In this document: positions 1 to 9,814 of the stretch, piece by piece
How the letters are laid out: each line of letters starts with the position of its first letter
Position numbering within the stretch: position 1 is the stretch's first letter
Assembly (NCBI GenBank): GCA_963675995.2
Contig: CAXXIY010000002.1
Coordinates: 1,302,001-1,366,000, forward strand
Length of the DNA: 64,000 nt
Source of the DNA: JAAFHB01 sp963675995
Lineage (GTDB): Bacteria > Bacteroidota > Bacteroidia > Bacteroidales > Prolixibacteraceae
Direction of reading: 5' to 3'
Notes under the pieces: generated by a model
Seen by the model: only the letters and a program-made list of their open reading frames with translations
What the model was told of the DNA's origin: nothing
The model's database searches: none
Made by a program: the position numbers and the translations under genes

Positions 1-3000
1 AAATATTTTCACCCTGAAGTGCAGTCGTTGTTAATTATAGGGGCAGAGAAATTCGGATTAGCCACATTTGATAAAAATGGCGAATACCTGAATTTTAAAT
101 CCAACACTTCGTGTGCTGCCGGAACAGGAAACTTTCTTGATCAGCAGGCAGGCCGTCTTAATCTTCCAAATATTCAGGAATTCAGTAAAATTGCATGGGA
201 AAACAAAGGGAGTTTTCCTAAGATTGCTTCGCGATGTGCTGTATTTGCAAAAACCGACCTGATCCATGCCCAGCAGGAGGGTTATTCACTTGCTGAAATC
301 TGTGATGTATTATGCTTTGGTCTGGCAAAAAACATTGTAGATACTGTTTTTCAGAACGATATCTATGTAAATATTGTTGCTGCAGGTGGTGTTGCATTAA
401 ATCGTCCGGTGATACGCCATATCGCGCAATTATTGGAACTACCTATTATCGTTGATGAGTACGCCCATGTTTACGGTGCTATTGGAGCTGCCATGTGTTG
501 CAAAGCAGAAGGAAAAGAGTCAGGGAGCGAGCTGAATACCTTTGATGACCTGATCATTTCTGATAAGCGTGAAAAGAAATTCTTTTATCCGCCCCTTCAA
601 TTGACCTTATCCGATTATCCTGATTTTGAGTCACATGAAAGGTACATGTTCCAATCGGATTATTTTCCTTCAGCCAAATGTGTCGAAGTTGATGCCTATA
701 TTTTGTTGAAGTGTAACAGCCAGATTCAGGTATTTTTGGGCATTGATATTGGATCGACGAGTACAAAAGCCGTTTTGATGGATCAAAATAAAACAGTTAT
801 TGCCGGATTTTACACCTCAACTTCCGGTCAGCCATTAACTGCATTTCAGGTAATTCTCGAAGCAATTGATGATTATGCAGCAAAGCGGCAAATCTGTTTT
901 GATATTTTAGGGGCTGGTACTACCGGCTCAGGGAGGAAGTTTACCGGAAAAATTATGGGTGCCGATATCTCTCCTGATGAAATAACGGCTCATGCCAGGG
1001 CTGCATTTGAATTGAATCATGAAACGGATACGATCATTGAGATTGGAGGTCAGGATTCCAAATTCACTATAATGCGTAACGGTATGGTTACTTTTTCTGT
1101 GATGAATCAGGTATGTGCAGCTGGTACAGGGAGTTTCATTGAAGAACAAGCCAAAAGACTGGGATGTACTTTGGAGGAATATGCATCCAGGGTTGAAAAT
1201 GTCTATTCTCCGCTGGCAAGCGACCGCTGTACTGTATTTATGGAACGTGACCTCAACCATTACCTGATAGAAGGTTATTCGGTTGACGAAATATTGGCAA
1301 CTGTTTTACACTCTACCCGGGAGAACTATTTCGCAAAAGTAGCTGTAAGAGGCTATATTGGGGAGAGAATATTTTTTCAGGGTGCGACGGCAAAAAACAG
1401 GGCGCTTGTGGCTGCTTTTGAACAAAAACTGAAAAAGCCAATAATGGTTTCCCTCTATTGTCACCTGACTGGTGCACTGGGTGTGGCTCTTGAATTATTT
1501 GACCATCCTGTAACTGTCACGAAATTCAGAGGACTCGACTTGTATAAGAAATCCATCCCTGTCAGATCTGAGGTTTGCGATTTATGCACCAACCATTGCA
1601 AACTCAAAGTTGCTGAAATCGATCATCAAACCGAAGCTTATGGGTTTCTTTGCGGACGCGATTATCAGGCAGATAAGTATGTGAAGGACAAATCGCTTCA
1701 TTTTCAATTGGTCCGAAAGCGTAATGAGTTGTTCCGATTCAAGGCACTAGCGCAAAAAACCAACATCACAATTGGTATTCCTGCCGGATTATATCTTTAT
1801 GAAGAGATTCTGTTTTGGCGATTATTCTTCGATATACTTTCGGTCCGAACCGTGACAAGTGAGGATTACCTAACCGCTATTAAAGATGGTAAAAATTTAA
1901 GCAATGCTGAGTTTTGTTCGCCTATTGCTGCAATGCACGGCCATGTAAATTATCTTCGTGATAAGGTCGATTTTATTTTCCTTCCTGTTTACCTTGAAGG
2001 ATCGGACGAAACGAATAAAAATAAGCAATACTGCTATTACACTCAGTTCGTTTCATCGATCATATCGGTTCATAAGAATTTTAAATACGATAAAAAGTTG
2101 CTCACGCCACTGCTGCAATCTTATCATGGTGAACTTTTTATCCGGCTCGAATTATTTAGGATGTTGAAAAAAATAGGATTAAATGAGGTTGGATTTATTC
2201 ATCTAAGTCAGGCCTGGGATAAAGCAAAAGAGCAGGTTTGTGATGTGAAAAGTGAATGGAAGGCCCTTTATTCGCGTGAAATAGAAAAATCGGATGATAT
2301 TCATATTATGCTTCTTGGGCGTCCCTATACGGTACTTTCAGCGTCGATGAACAATTCAATCCCAGATATCATTGAAAAAATGGGGATAAAAACTTTTTTC
2401 ATGGATATGCTCCCCGAAAATCATGGAGAGGTTACAAAAGCCGATGATCTGATTAACACCATGCAGTGGAAGTTTGCTTCCAAAATTCTCCATGCAGCTG
2501 ATTTGGTTGATAAAACCGAAAATTGCTATCCGGTACTGATCACCTCTTTCAAGTGTACGCCCGACACCTTTGTGATCGAATATTTTAAGGAAATATTTAA
2601 CGCTTCACAAAAGCCATACCTTATTCTGCAACTGGATGAACATGATTCATCAGTTGGATATGAAACCAGGATTGAAGCCGCCATCAGGGTATTCCGCAAT
2701 CATCGTGGAAGAGAAAATGGGACATGTTCTGAAAGAATACGCTCCGAAGAGCCTATAAGAACAAAAGATGTACCCTCGATTGGTAATTCATCCGGCTTCC
2801 AGATCTGGTCAGATTCCATTAAAATATTGGTTAACGAGGCTACTCAGGTTCTTCTAAATCATTCAATTGACTTTAAATTGTTTGGGCATGTCATACAACA
2901 AATAGACGGTGAGGAAAATTACTTGTCAAGTTCCATCTTTGCCGGCTCAAAGAACCTAAAAAACAGGACCTTATTATTGCCTTCCTGGGATCCTTATGCT

Positions 3001-4119
3001 GGTCCTTTATTGGTGGCAATATTGAAAAACAGTGGGTTTGACGCCCGACTGACTGAGAATACGGATGAATCGATCAATCGCAGCCTGAGTCTGAATACCG
3101 GTCAGTGTTTGCCATTAAATATCATCGTCCAGAATGCAATTGATTTTATGGAATCAAATGGAGTGAATCCGGCAAAAACTGCCCTTTGGATGATGAAATC
3201 GAATCTTTCCTGTAACATCAGCATGTTCCCTTGGTATATGAAACGATTGTTGGGCAACTATGGAAATGGGATGGAACAGACCTCCGTATATCTTGGTGAT
3301 GTGATTTTCTACGATTTTTCTTTGCCCATAGCGATCAATGTTTACCTGGCCTATATGTTTGGTGGCTATATCCGTAAGATCGGATGCACCATTCGTCCAT
3401 ATGAGAAAATCAAGGGAACAACTGAGGGGATGATTCAAAAGGCATTAGTCATGTTGACAGATGCATTCCTGCAAGGGATACCTAAAGAACCGATTCTGGA
3501 GAGAATCATCGTTGGTTTTGAATCCATTGAGCGGGTAACGGGGGTGCGACCTAAGGTGGCTATTTTTGGTGACCTTTATGTTCGTGATAACGATCTGATG
3601 AATCAGAATCTGGTAAAAATGATAGAAGAAAATGGGGGAGAAGTGATTACCACACCTTACAGCGAATATATTAAAATTATTGCAGAACCTTCATCAAACC
3701 GGTTTTTTAAGGAGGGGCATTATTTTAATTATGCCAAGCTTAAATTTTTGAAATCGCTTATTCCACTGGTGGAGGAGAAATACAAAAAATACTTTTCCCG
3801 GTATAACGGAGAGTCCAAAGCTGCGACTTCCGCAGAAACCGATGCGTGGTTGAATAAGTTTGGATTAAATATCTTACAAAGGGGAGAATCATTTGAAAAT
3901 ATACTGAAAATCCAGGCACTGGTAAAACATTATCCGGATCTGGATTTATTTGTTCAGACTAATCCCTCCTATTGTTGTCCTTCGCTGGTGACTGAAGCGA
4001 TGACCTCTAAAATCGAGGAGATCACCGGTGTTCCGGTTGTCACCATTGAGTATGATGGAACTGTTGGAAAAAGAAATGAAGATATAATCCCAAATTTGAA
4101 ATATCGAAAGAAAAAGTAA
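1..4119 (+). CDS. 2-hydroxyacyl-CoA dehydratase activase-type large protein, 5' end cut by window edge
   Basis: The open frame runs from base 1 without a stop, so the true start lies outside the window; the GTG at 19 is only the first internal start codon. About 1,370 codons are visible. There are two ASKHA-type ATPase modules (BadF/BadG/BcrA/BcrD family). The first is incomplete and holds SCAAGTGNF. The second begins near residue 238 (GIDIGSTSTK) and holds EIGGQDSKF and VCAAGTGSF. Each module has a second cysteine (SRCAVF, DRCTVF), as in activases that bind a [4Fe-4S] cluster between subunits. A C-x2-C-x3-C motif lies near residues 520-527. The rest resembles the DUF2229/HgdB-like part of fused activases (LPSWDPYAGPLL). 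In the family, ATP hydrolysis drives electron transfer to a dehydratase; the substrate of this fused type is not established. It is separated from the polysaccharide genes by a hairpin and is probably unrelated to them. Confidence 0.85.
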   Translation, partial: KYFHPEVQSLLIIGAEKFGLATFDKNGEYLNFKSNTSCAAGTGNFLDQQAGRLNLPNIQEFSKIAWENKGSFPKIASRCAVFAKTDLIHAQQEGYSLAEICDVLCFGLAKNIVDTVFQNDIYVNIVAAGGVALNRPVIRHIAQLLELPIIVDEYAHVYGAIGAAMCCKAEGKESGSELNTFDDLIISDKREKKFFYPPLQLTLSDYPDFESHERYMFQSDYFPSAKCVEVDAYILLKCNSQIQVFLGIDIGSTSTKAVLMDQNKTVIAGFYTSTSGQPLTAFQVILEAIDDYAAKRQICFDILGAGTTGSGRKFTGKIMGADISPDEITAHARAAFELNHETDTIIEIGGQDSKFTIMRNGMVTFSVMNQVCAAGTGSFIEEQAKRLGCTLEEYASRVENVYSPLASDRCTVFMERDLNHYLIEGYSVDEILATVLHSTRENYFAKVAVRGYIGERIFFQGATAKNRALVAAFEQKLKKPIMVSLYCHLTGALGVALELFDHPVTVTKFRGLDLYKKSIPVRSEVCDLCTNHCKLKVAEIDHQTEAYGFLCGRDYQADKYVKDKSLHFQLVRKRNELFRFKALAQKTNITIGIPAGLYLYEEILFWRLFFDILSVRTVTSEDYLTAIKDGKNLSNAEFCSPIAAMHGHVNYLRDKVDFIFLPVYLEGSDETNKNKQYCYYTQFVSSIISVHKNFKYDKKLLTPLLQSYHGELFIRLELFRMLKKIGLNEVGFIHLSQAWDKAKEQVCDVKSEWKALYSREIEKSDDIHIMLLGRPYTVLSASMNNSIPDIIEKMGIKTFFMDMLPENHGEVTKADDLINTMQWKFASKILHAADLVDKTENCYPVLITSFKCTPDTFVIEYFKEIFNASQKPYLILQLDEHDSSVGYETRIEAAIRVFRNHRGRENGTCSERIRSEEPIRTKDVPSIGNSSGFQIWSDSIKILVNEATQVLLNHSIDFKLFGHVIQQIDGEENYLSSSIFAGSKNLKNRTLLLPSWDPYAGPLLVAILKNSGFDARLTENTDESINRSLSLNTGQCLPLNIIVQNAIDFMESNGVNPAKTALWMMKSNLSCNISMFPWYMKRLLGNYGNGMEQTSVYLGDVIFYDFSLPIAINVYLAYMFGGYIRKIGCTIRPYEKIKGTTEGMIQKALVMLTDAFLQGIPKEPILERIIVGFESIERVTGVRPKVAIFGDLYVRDNDLMNQNLVKMIEENGGEVITTPYSEYIKIIAEPSSNRFFKEGHYFNYAKLKFLKSLIPLVEEKYKKYFSRYNGESKAATSAETDAWLNKFGLNILQRGESFENILKIQALVKHYPDLDLFVQTNPSYCCPSLVTEAMTSKIEEITGVPVVTIEYDGTVGKRNEDIIPNLKYRKKK

Positions 4120-4136
4120 GATAAATGCCTTGAAAA

Positions 4137-4160
4137 TCTGAAATATGACTATATTTCGGA
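4137..4160 (+). terminator. Terminator-like hairpin after the activase gene
   Basis: A 10-bp stem (4137-4146 with 4151-4160, one G-T wobble) closes a four-base loop, 17 nt after the stop codon. The T-rich tail is not immediate; T-runs start about ten bases later. It probably separates the first gene from cassette 1. Confidence 0.55.
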
Positions 4161-4350
4161 TGAATTAATTTCGTTTTAAAAAGTTGAACCTTTTGGGTAA
4201 TCAGAAAAGAACCTGTGGGTACTTGCGAAACCCGGTTGCAGTTGACACTTACTGGATTTATTGTTCATTCAATTTGAAATGTATTGTTGATAATTGTGAT
4301 AAAATAAAAGTTAATTAATCACTTTTATTTTAGCGCTAATTAAGTTTTAT

Positions 4351-4358
4351 TAATTTTG
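4351..4358 (+). promoter_or_regulatory. Candidate -7 element upstream of sigma gene 1
   Basis: TAATTTTG matches the Bacteroidota -7 consensus TAnnTTTG and lies 41 nt before the ATG at 4400. I see no clear TTTG -33 partner at 19-21 nt. An identical octamer precedes sigma gene 2 (47397-47404) at a similar distance, which supports a real promoter. The rest of 4161-4399 is AT-rich and shows no gene. Confidence 0.4.
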
Positions 4359-4399
4359 AAGCACTAATTTACACTAAATTCTCTAAGGAAAAGCCATTT

Positions 4400-5005
4400 A
4401 TGGAGGAGGTATACAAGGCGGAAGATATTCTCTGGAGACAATTCAAGGAAGGTGATCAAAATGCATTTTATCATCTTTATGATCAATATGCTGATCGTCT
4501 GTATAAGTATGGCTGCCATTTTTCAAAAGACAAGGAATTTATTAAAGATTGTATTCATGATCTTTTCCTTGACATTTACAAATACAGGAAAAGACTCTCT
4601 GCAACTGACAATATTCAATTTTATTTGTTCCGGTCGTTTCGAAGGTTAATACATAAAGGACAGCTTAGATTGATCCCCTTTAACGGTGAAGAGTTGAACA
4701 ATTCTTCCAATGATCCGGTGGAACTTTCGATCGAAGATTTTCTTATTGCTACAGAATCAGAAACAGAAAATCGTAAAGTGCTTGCTGAGGCTATGCAGAA
4801 CCTTTCTGACCGCCAGCGGATTGGGCTTTCGCTAAAATTTGAACATAACCATTCGTATCCTGAAATTGCTGAAATTTTGGGAATCTCAGTTGAATCAGCG
4901 CGAACCATAATCTACAGGGCAATAAAGGAACTTCGAAAGAGTATTGAACGCAAATACCATTCGATTCAACTGTTGTTTTTCCTTTCCCGATTCCGTCACG
5001 CATAA
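4400..5005 (+). CDS. ECF-type RNA polymerase sigma-70 factor, cassette 1
   Basis: This 201-residue protein has ECF sigma architecture. Region 2 covers about residues 13-75, starting FKEGDQNAFYHLY with the acidic helix IKDCIHDLFLDIY. Region 4 covers about residues 125-185, with the helix-turn-helix YPEIAEILGISVESARTIIYRA. It should direct RNA polymerase to the promoter(s) of the adjacent transport cassette when released by the FecR-like protein encoded 73 nt downstream. The ATG at 4400 gives the expected N-terminal length. A paralogue of the same size starts cassette 2. Annotation as a sigma factor is firm; its target promoters are not visible with confidence. Confidence 0.93.
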   Translation: MEEVYKAEDILWRQFKEGDQNAFYHLYDQYADRLYKYGCHFSKDKEFIKDCIHDLFLDIYKYRKRLSATDNIQFYLFRSFRRLIHKGQLRLIPFNGEELNNSSNDPVELSIEDFLIATESETENRKVLAEAMQNLSDRQRIGLSLKFEHNHSYPEIAEILGISVESARTIIYRAIKELRKSIERKYHSIQLLFFLSRFRHA

Positions 5006-5023
5006 TTTAAATAAAATTTGCTG

Positions 5024-5060
5024 ATTTTTTTGTCTATGTTTTGAATGATTTGTTCTTTCT
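5024..5060 (+). promoter_or_regulatory. T-rich motif before fecR 1, shared with fecR 2
   Basis: An ATTTTTTTGTC block is followed by TTT, then TTTG and CTTTCT. It begins 55 nt before the FecR start. The same order of blocks begins 56 nt before the second FecR gene (48245). It could be a promoter read by the cognate sigma factors. T-rich runs arise easily in AT-rich DNA, so this is tentative. Confidence 0.3.
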
Positions 5061-5078
5061 ATAACTAAAGAAGGATCA

Positions 5079-6251
5079 ATGAGAAGAAAATCACAAATAT
5101 TGCGTGCCGAAGAACTACTAGCCGAAGAAAATTTTTCAGAAGAACTATTATCTCAAAATGTGAAAGATGGACTTGCCGACGAAGATGAAATGAGAATTGC
5201 GCGTGATATTTATTCTTTTCTGGACACTTCCGCGAGTAAGGGTCTGTCAGGTATAGAGAAAGAACAGACAAAAAATAAAATCAAATCTTCAATTAGAAAG
5301 CTTACGATAAAAAGGCGACTTGCAAACTGGTCGGTAGCAGCTACAATTTTACTTATTGCAATTCTTACATCTGTCGTCTACATGCAGATTCGTTCCACAT
5401 CAGAGATTATCCATTTTGCACAGACAATTACCGATATCAAGGCCGAAAAAAACACCCGAATCATCCTGCAGAATGGTGAGGAGGTTAGTATTTCCAAAGC
5501 TCAATCTCAGATACGGTATGATGCCAAAGGCGAAAATATAGATATCGATTCAGAACAAAAAGTTGTTCAGAAAACGAATGACACCAAAACGATCTTCAAT
5601 ACGGTAATTGTTCCTTATGGTAAGCGAACTCAAATTACGTTGTCGGAGGGGACAAAAATCTGGTTGAACTCTGGTTCAAAATTGGTTCATCCGGCGATAT
5701 TTGCAGGGAATAAACGTGAAGTTTATATTGAAGGTGAGGCTGTATTCGAAGTGACCCCCATGAAGGACAAACCATTTATTGTCAGTACTAATGTTTTTGA
5801 CATTAAAGTGTTAGGAACAGTTTTCAATGTATGTGCTTATTTGGATGATAATTATTCGAGTACCGTTTTAGAGCGGGGGAAAATAGAGCTCATCTACAAA
5901 GGTTCATCTTTTTTATCTCAAAAAACACTTCAAATCTCCCCAGGTACGATGGCTATTTTTGATTGCAGGCAAAAAACTGTGGAGCAGCAGCAGGTGAACC
6001 CACAAAAGTATTTGTCATGGCGCGAAGGATATTTGATCTTTGAGCGTGAGAAGCTGGAAAATATTGTGAAAAAATTAGGTCGTTACTATAATATTGAAAT
6101 GATCGTTACCGATAATCAGCTGAAGAATCAAACTTTCTCGGGGTATCTTGATCTGAAAAATTCGCCGGAGGAAGTGTTATCAGTTATTAATGAAACAACT
6201 TCGCTCAGATATACAATTAATCAGGAAAAAATATTTATTAACCCTAAATAA
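5079..6251 (+). CDS. FecR-family anti-sigma factor, cassette 1
   Basis: This 390-residue protein is predicted to sit in the inner membrane with one transmembrane segment near residues 85-107 (LANWSVAATILLIAILTSVV). The cytoplasmic N-terminus would hold the sigma factor. The periplasmic part contains a FecR domain (about 185-285, with LSEGTKIWLNSGSKL and REVYIEGEAVFEV). The C-terminal DUF4974 domain includes FSGYLDLKNSPEEVLSVI. The DUF4974 end is typical of Bacteroidota polysaccharide-locus FecR proteins, where it is thought to contact the STN domain of the partner SusC. The position between sigma and SusC genes fits this. Start ATG 5079 follows a purine-rich AAGGA stretch. Confidence 0.93.
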   Translation: MRRKSQILRAEELLAEENFSEELLSQNVKDGLADEDEMRIARDIYSFLDTSASKGLSGIEKEQTKNKIKSSIRKLTIKRRLANWSVAATILLIAILTSVVYMQIRSTSEIIHFAQTITDIKAEKNTRIILQNGEEVSISKAQSQIRYDAKGENIDIDSEQKVVQKTNDTKTIFNTVIVPYGKRTQITLSEGTKIWLNSGSKLVHPAIFAGNKREVYIEGEAVFEVTPMKDKPFIVSTNVFDIKVLGTVFNVCAYLDDNYSSTVLERGKIELIYKGSSFLSQKTLQISPGTMAIFDCRQKTVEQQQVNPQKYLSWREGYLIFEREKLENIVKKLGRYYNIEMIVTDNQLKNQTFSGYLDLKNSPEEVLSVINETTSLRYTINQEKIFINPK

Positions 6252-6287
6252 GATGCCTATTGAAAATTAAAACTACGAAAAAGCAAA

Positions 6288-6320
6288 AAGCTTGCAGATG
6301 TTGGAACCATCCACAAGCTT
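6288..6320 (+). promoter_or_regulatory. susC-1 leader hairpin 1
   Basis: A 7-bp base stem AAGCTTG/CAAGCTT (6288-6294 with 6314-6320) leads through a 2x2 internal loop to GATG/CATC, with apical loop TTGGAAC. The top (ATGTTGGAACCAT) resembles the top of the equivalent hairpin in cassette 2 (ATGCTCGAACAT), while the base stems differ in sequence. No T-run follows, so a simple intrinsic terminator is unlikely. Confidence 0.5.
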
Positions 6321-6335
6321 CAGATTTTAACTTAC

Positions 6336-6351
6336 ATCGCCTGACAGCGAT
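6336..6351 (+). promoter_or_regulatory. susC-1 leader hairpin 2
   Basis: ATCGC and GCGAT pair around the loop CTGACA. The hairpin ends 28 nt before the SusC start at 6380. A small hairpin with a different stem ends exactly 28 nt before the second SusC start. Confidence 0.4.
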
Positions 6352-6379
6352 ATTTATAAACTAAAAGATTGACAAAAAT

Positions 6380-9300
6380 ATGAAAAAATGTAACACTTGT
6401 AAGAGTTATTTCCATCAGCGGAAGTTTTTTACGAGAATTCTTATGGTTATGAAAGTAACAGTTCTCATTTTACTAAGTGCAATAAGTAGTGCGTTTGCTA
6501 CTTCCACGTATTCCCAAAATACGCGATTCTCACTTCATCTGGATAAAGCTACGATTCAACAGGTTTTTAATGAGATCCAGAAGAAAAGTGAGTTTATTAT
6601 TTTTTATAAGGATGATCAGCTTGATCCCAGTCATGTATCTAATGTAGATGTTGTGGAAGGTACTGTGGATCAGATTTTAGACCAGGCATTGAAAAGTACC
6701 AACCTTGGATACAAGATTATCGATCGTCAGATTGTGATTATTGCAGATCAAGCAAAGGAAGTACCGTCAACTACCATGTCTGAAATAAATGTTGAGCAAA
6801 AGAAGGAGATCTCCGGCCTGGTTAAAGACAGCCAAGGACTCGCTTTACCGGGTGTGAGTGTGGTTGTAAAAGGGACAACTACGGGCACAATTACAGATGC
6901 AAATGGTAAATTTGCCATAAAAATTCCTACTGATGCCCAGTCACTGATTTTTTCTTTTATTGGGATGAGAACTCAGGAAATAGCGATCGGCACAAAGAGT
7001 GTCATCAACCTGACGATGGAAGTGGACAAAATTTCAGTTGATGAAGTGGTGGTAACTGCCCTTGGTATTGTCAAAAGCAAGAAAAGTTTGACTTATTCAA
7101 CCCAGGAGGTTAACATGGAAAGTTTGACCACTATTAAAGATATTAGCCTTGGAAATGCCCTGGCTGGTAAAGTTGCCGGCGTCTCGGTTACCTCTTCAAC
7201 CGGGACCACTGGGGTGTCGGGTGATCCGCGTATTATTATCCGTGGTGATCGTTCAATCAACGGAAATAACCAGCCCTTGATAGTTGTCGACGGTAATCCA
7301 TATAGTAGTAGTGGCGGCGGTTTGTCAAGTATTAACCCTGATGATGTACTTAGCATGAACGTACTGAAGGGGCCTGCCGCTTCGGCTTTGTACGGTTCGA
7401 GTGCAAATAATGGAGTGATTGTGGTAACTACCAAAAAAGGGATCAAAGGGCAAACCAAAGTTGAGGTGAATTCCGTTTCGACCTTTGACCTTCCCTATCT
7501 GTATCCTAAACTGCAAAATGTTTACGCACAAGGATTAGATGGGATATTTCAGCCAAATTCGGATGTATATAGTTGGGGTCCCAAAATGACCGGTCAAACT
7601 GTTACCGATTGGACTGGTAAGTCGACAACCCTTACACCGCAGCCTAATAACGTGAAGGATTTCTTTAAGACAGGATACAATCTCACCAACAGTTTCTCGT
7701 ACAGTACTGGTTCAGACAAGTCAACAGCTTACTTTTCATACAGTAATACAACAGCAAAAGGGGTTCTTGAGGATAATAAAATGCAGCGACACAACTTTAA
7801 TCTGCGCCTGACAACCGAGTTGCTTAAGAACCTGAACCTGGATTTCAAGATCACCTGGTTCAATCAAAATTTGAAAGACAGACCAACAACGGGTGATGAC
7901 CTTTTCAGCCCGATGCACCAATTGATCAGGATGCCGCGTAGTTTGAGGACATCTGACATTTCAACGTATGCCTATTATACTCCGGCAGGTGATTATAAAC
8001 AAAATACCTGGATTCCTCAATCTACCAATGTAATTAACCCTTACTGGTCGATGTATGGTTATGAATCGCCCAGTACTAACAGTAATATCAATTCTTTGCT
8101 TACCCTGAAATACAATTTTACCAAATGGCTGTACCTCCAGCTTCGTGGTGGAATGGCGGTCGGGAATAGTGATAATGAAACCAAAGTCTACTGGGATACA
8201 CAATATGTTAACTCAGGAAAAGGTAGTTACCAGACAGGTTTCAGTAAAGGACGTGGTGTGAACAGCGATTTTTTATTGGTTTTTGATAAAGATCTGAACA
8301 AGGATTTCCATTTAAATTTCAACCTTGGAGGTGAAATCAGGGACTCACAGGGAAGGAGTATGAATTCCCAAACAGGGCAGTTGAGTACTCAAAATAAATT
8401 TGCATTGAATTATGCCGTAACATTGACCACAACGGATAGTGAATCACGGACCCAAAAACAATCTGTATATGGAATGGGGCAGTTGGCTTTCCGGAACTAT
8501 TTGTACCTTGATGTCACTTCGCGTCAGGACTGGAGTTCCACACTTCCTGCACCATATAAGTATTTTTATCCATCCATAGGGTTAACCGGAATCATTTCGG
8601 ACATGGTGAAATTGCCCGATGCGATCTCTTTCGTAAAACTTCGCGGTCATTATGCAGAGGTTGGTAATGATGCAGGATTTGCCCAAATCTTCCAGACCTA
8701 CAGCCGGTCTTCAAATGGCCCGGCGGGGATGGTATCGCCAAGTGGTACTAAGGTACCGGTAAATCTGATTCCTGAAAAAACCAAATCATGGGAAGGCGGC
8801 GCGGATATCCGTTTCTTTAAAAATCGACTTGGGATTGACTTTACTTTGTATAAGTCAAATACTTACAATCAGTTGATCACCATTACCACTCCAGCCACTT
8901 CAGGCTACAGCAGTGGCAGGATTAACTGCGGGAACATCAGAAATACAGGGGTTGAGTTCATGATATTTGGTTCTCCAATAAAAACAACTGATTTTACATG
9001 GGACATCGATCTGAATTTTTCCAAGAACACGAATAAAGTAATCGAACTGTCAAAAACGTTGAACAAGTATCCAATCAGTTCTCCTAACTTGTCTGTAGGT
9101 GAAACCTGGGCAATTGTTGGTCTTCCTTTTGGTGAAGTCTTTACCAAAGGATTCATTCGCAATCCTGATGGCAAGGTAATTGTCGATAGCAATGGTAACC
9201 CAAAAGTTGATACGAAAGCAAACCTTGAACTTGGTAATTTCAACTATGACTGGCGAAGTGGCATGACGAATAATCTCAGGTACAAAAATTGGAACCTGTC

Positions 9301-9790
9301 ATTCCTGATCGATCTGAACTACGGTGGTGTAAGGCAATCGGCCACTGAAGCCATGATGATGGCTTGCGGTACCAGTGAAGCTTCATTGGTGGGCCGCGAA
9401 ACCGGAATTGTTTATGATGGTGTACAGGAAATTGTGGCCGGCGATGGTACCAAATCCTATGTTGCCAATACAAAAAGTATCTCAGCTCAGGCATATGCCC
9501 AACTCGTTGGAGGACGAATCAGCTTTGGTGCTGGTGAACCTTTTAACCATGCAGCTACCAATTGTCGTTTGCGCGAGTTCTCAATTGGATATACGATTCC
9601 GTTGAAGAGCCAGGTCGTAAAGTCTTTAAGAGTATCTGCCATGGGGCGTAATATATTCTATATTTATAACGCATGTAAATGGTTTGATCCCGATGTTACT
9701 TATGATACCAGTACGAATGGCCAGGGAGCTGAAAGTGCATTTCTGCCCGGTTCGCGGACTCTAGGTTTCAATATCAAGCTAACGTTATAA
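6380..9790 (+). CDS. SusC/RagA-type TonB-linked outer-membrane transporter with STN domain, cassette 1
   Basis: This 1,136-residue protein imports glycan pieces through the outer membrane using TonB energy. Order of parts: signal sequence (hydrophobic to about residue 42), STN domain (about 50-117, FSLHLDKATIQQVFNEI), carboxypeptidase-regulatory-like domain (about 142-210, EISGLVKDSQGLALPGVSV), a TonB-box-like stretch around DEVVVTALG, then plug (IIIRGDRSINGNNQPLIVVDG, NVLKGPAASALYGSSANNG) and beta-barrel, ending in the typical aromatic/aliphatic strand TLGFNIKLTL. The STN domain marks it as a signalling transporter paired with sigma/FecR. It lies 24 nt upstream of its SusD partner. It is a close paralogue of the protein at 49560; the plug start is almost identical in both. 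Confidence 0.96.
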   Translation: MKKCNTCKSYFHQRKFFTRILMVMKVTVLILLSAISSAFATSTYSQNTRFSLHLDKATIQQVFNEIQKKSEFIIFYKDDQLDPSHVSNVDVVEGTVDQILDQALKSTNLGYKIIDRQIVIIADQAKEVPSTTMSEINVEQKKEISGLVKDSQGLALPGVSVVVKGTTTGTITDANGKFAIKIPTDAQSLIFSFIGMRTQEIAIGTKSVINLTMEVDKISVDEVVVTALGIVKSKKSLTYSTQEVNMESLTTIKDISLGNALAGKVAGVSVTSSTGTTGVSGDPRIIIRGDRSINGNNQPLIVVDGNPYSSSGGGLSSINPDDVLSMNVLKGPAASALYGSSANNGVIVVTTKKGIKGQTKVEVNSVSTFDLPYLYPKLQNVYAQGLDGIFQPNSDVYSWGPKMTGQTVTDWTGKSTTLTPQPNNVKDFFKTGYNLTNSFSYSTGSDKSTAYFSYSNTTAKGVLEDNKMQRHNFNLRLTTELLKNLNLDFKITWFNQNLKDRPTTGDDLFSPMHQLIRMPRSLRTSDISTYAYYTPAGDYKQNTWIPQSTNVINPYWSMYGYESPSTNSNINSLLTLKYNFTKWLYLQLRGGMAVGNSDNETKVYWDTQYVNSGKGSYQTGFSKGRGVNSDFLLVFDKDLNKDFHLNFNLGGEIRDSQGRSMNSQTGQLSTQNKFALNYAVTLTTTDSESRTQKQSVYGMGQLAFRNYLYLDVTSRQDWSSTLPAPYKYFYPSIGLTGIISDMVKLPDAISFVKLRGHYAEVGNDAGFAQIFQTYSRSSNGPAGMVSPSGTKVPVNLIPEKTKSWEGGADIRFFKNRLGIDFTLYKSNTYNQLITITTPATSGYSSGRINCGNIRNTGVEFMIFGSPIKTTDFTWDIDLNFSKNTNKVIELSKTLNKYPISSPNLSVGETWAIVGLPFGEVFTKGFIRNPDGKVIVDSNGNPKVDTKANLELGNFNYDWRSGMTNNLRYKNWNLSFLIDLNYGGVRQSATEAMMMACGTSEASLVGRETGIVYDGVQEIVAGDGTKSYVANTKSISAQAYAQLVGGRISFGAGEPFNHAATNCRLREFSIGYTIPLKSQVVKSLRVSAMGRNIFYIYNACKWFDPDVTYDTSTNGQGAESAFLPGSRTLGFNIKLTL

Positions 9791-9814
9791 TGATTTATTA
9801 AAAAATTAAAGGAT

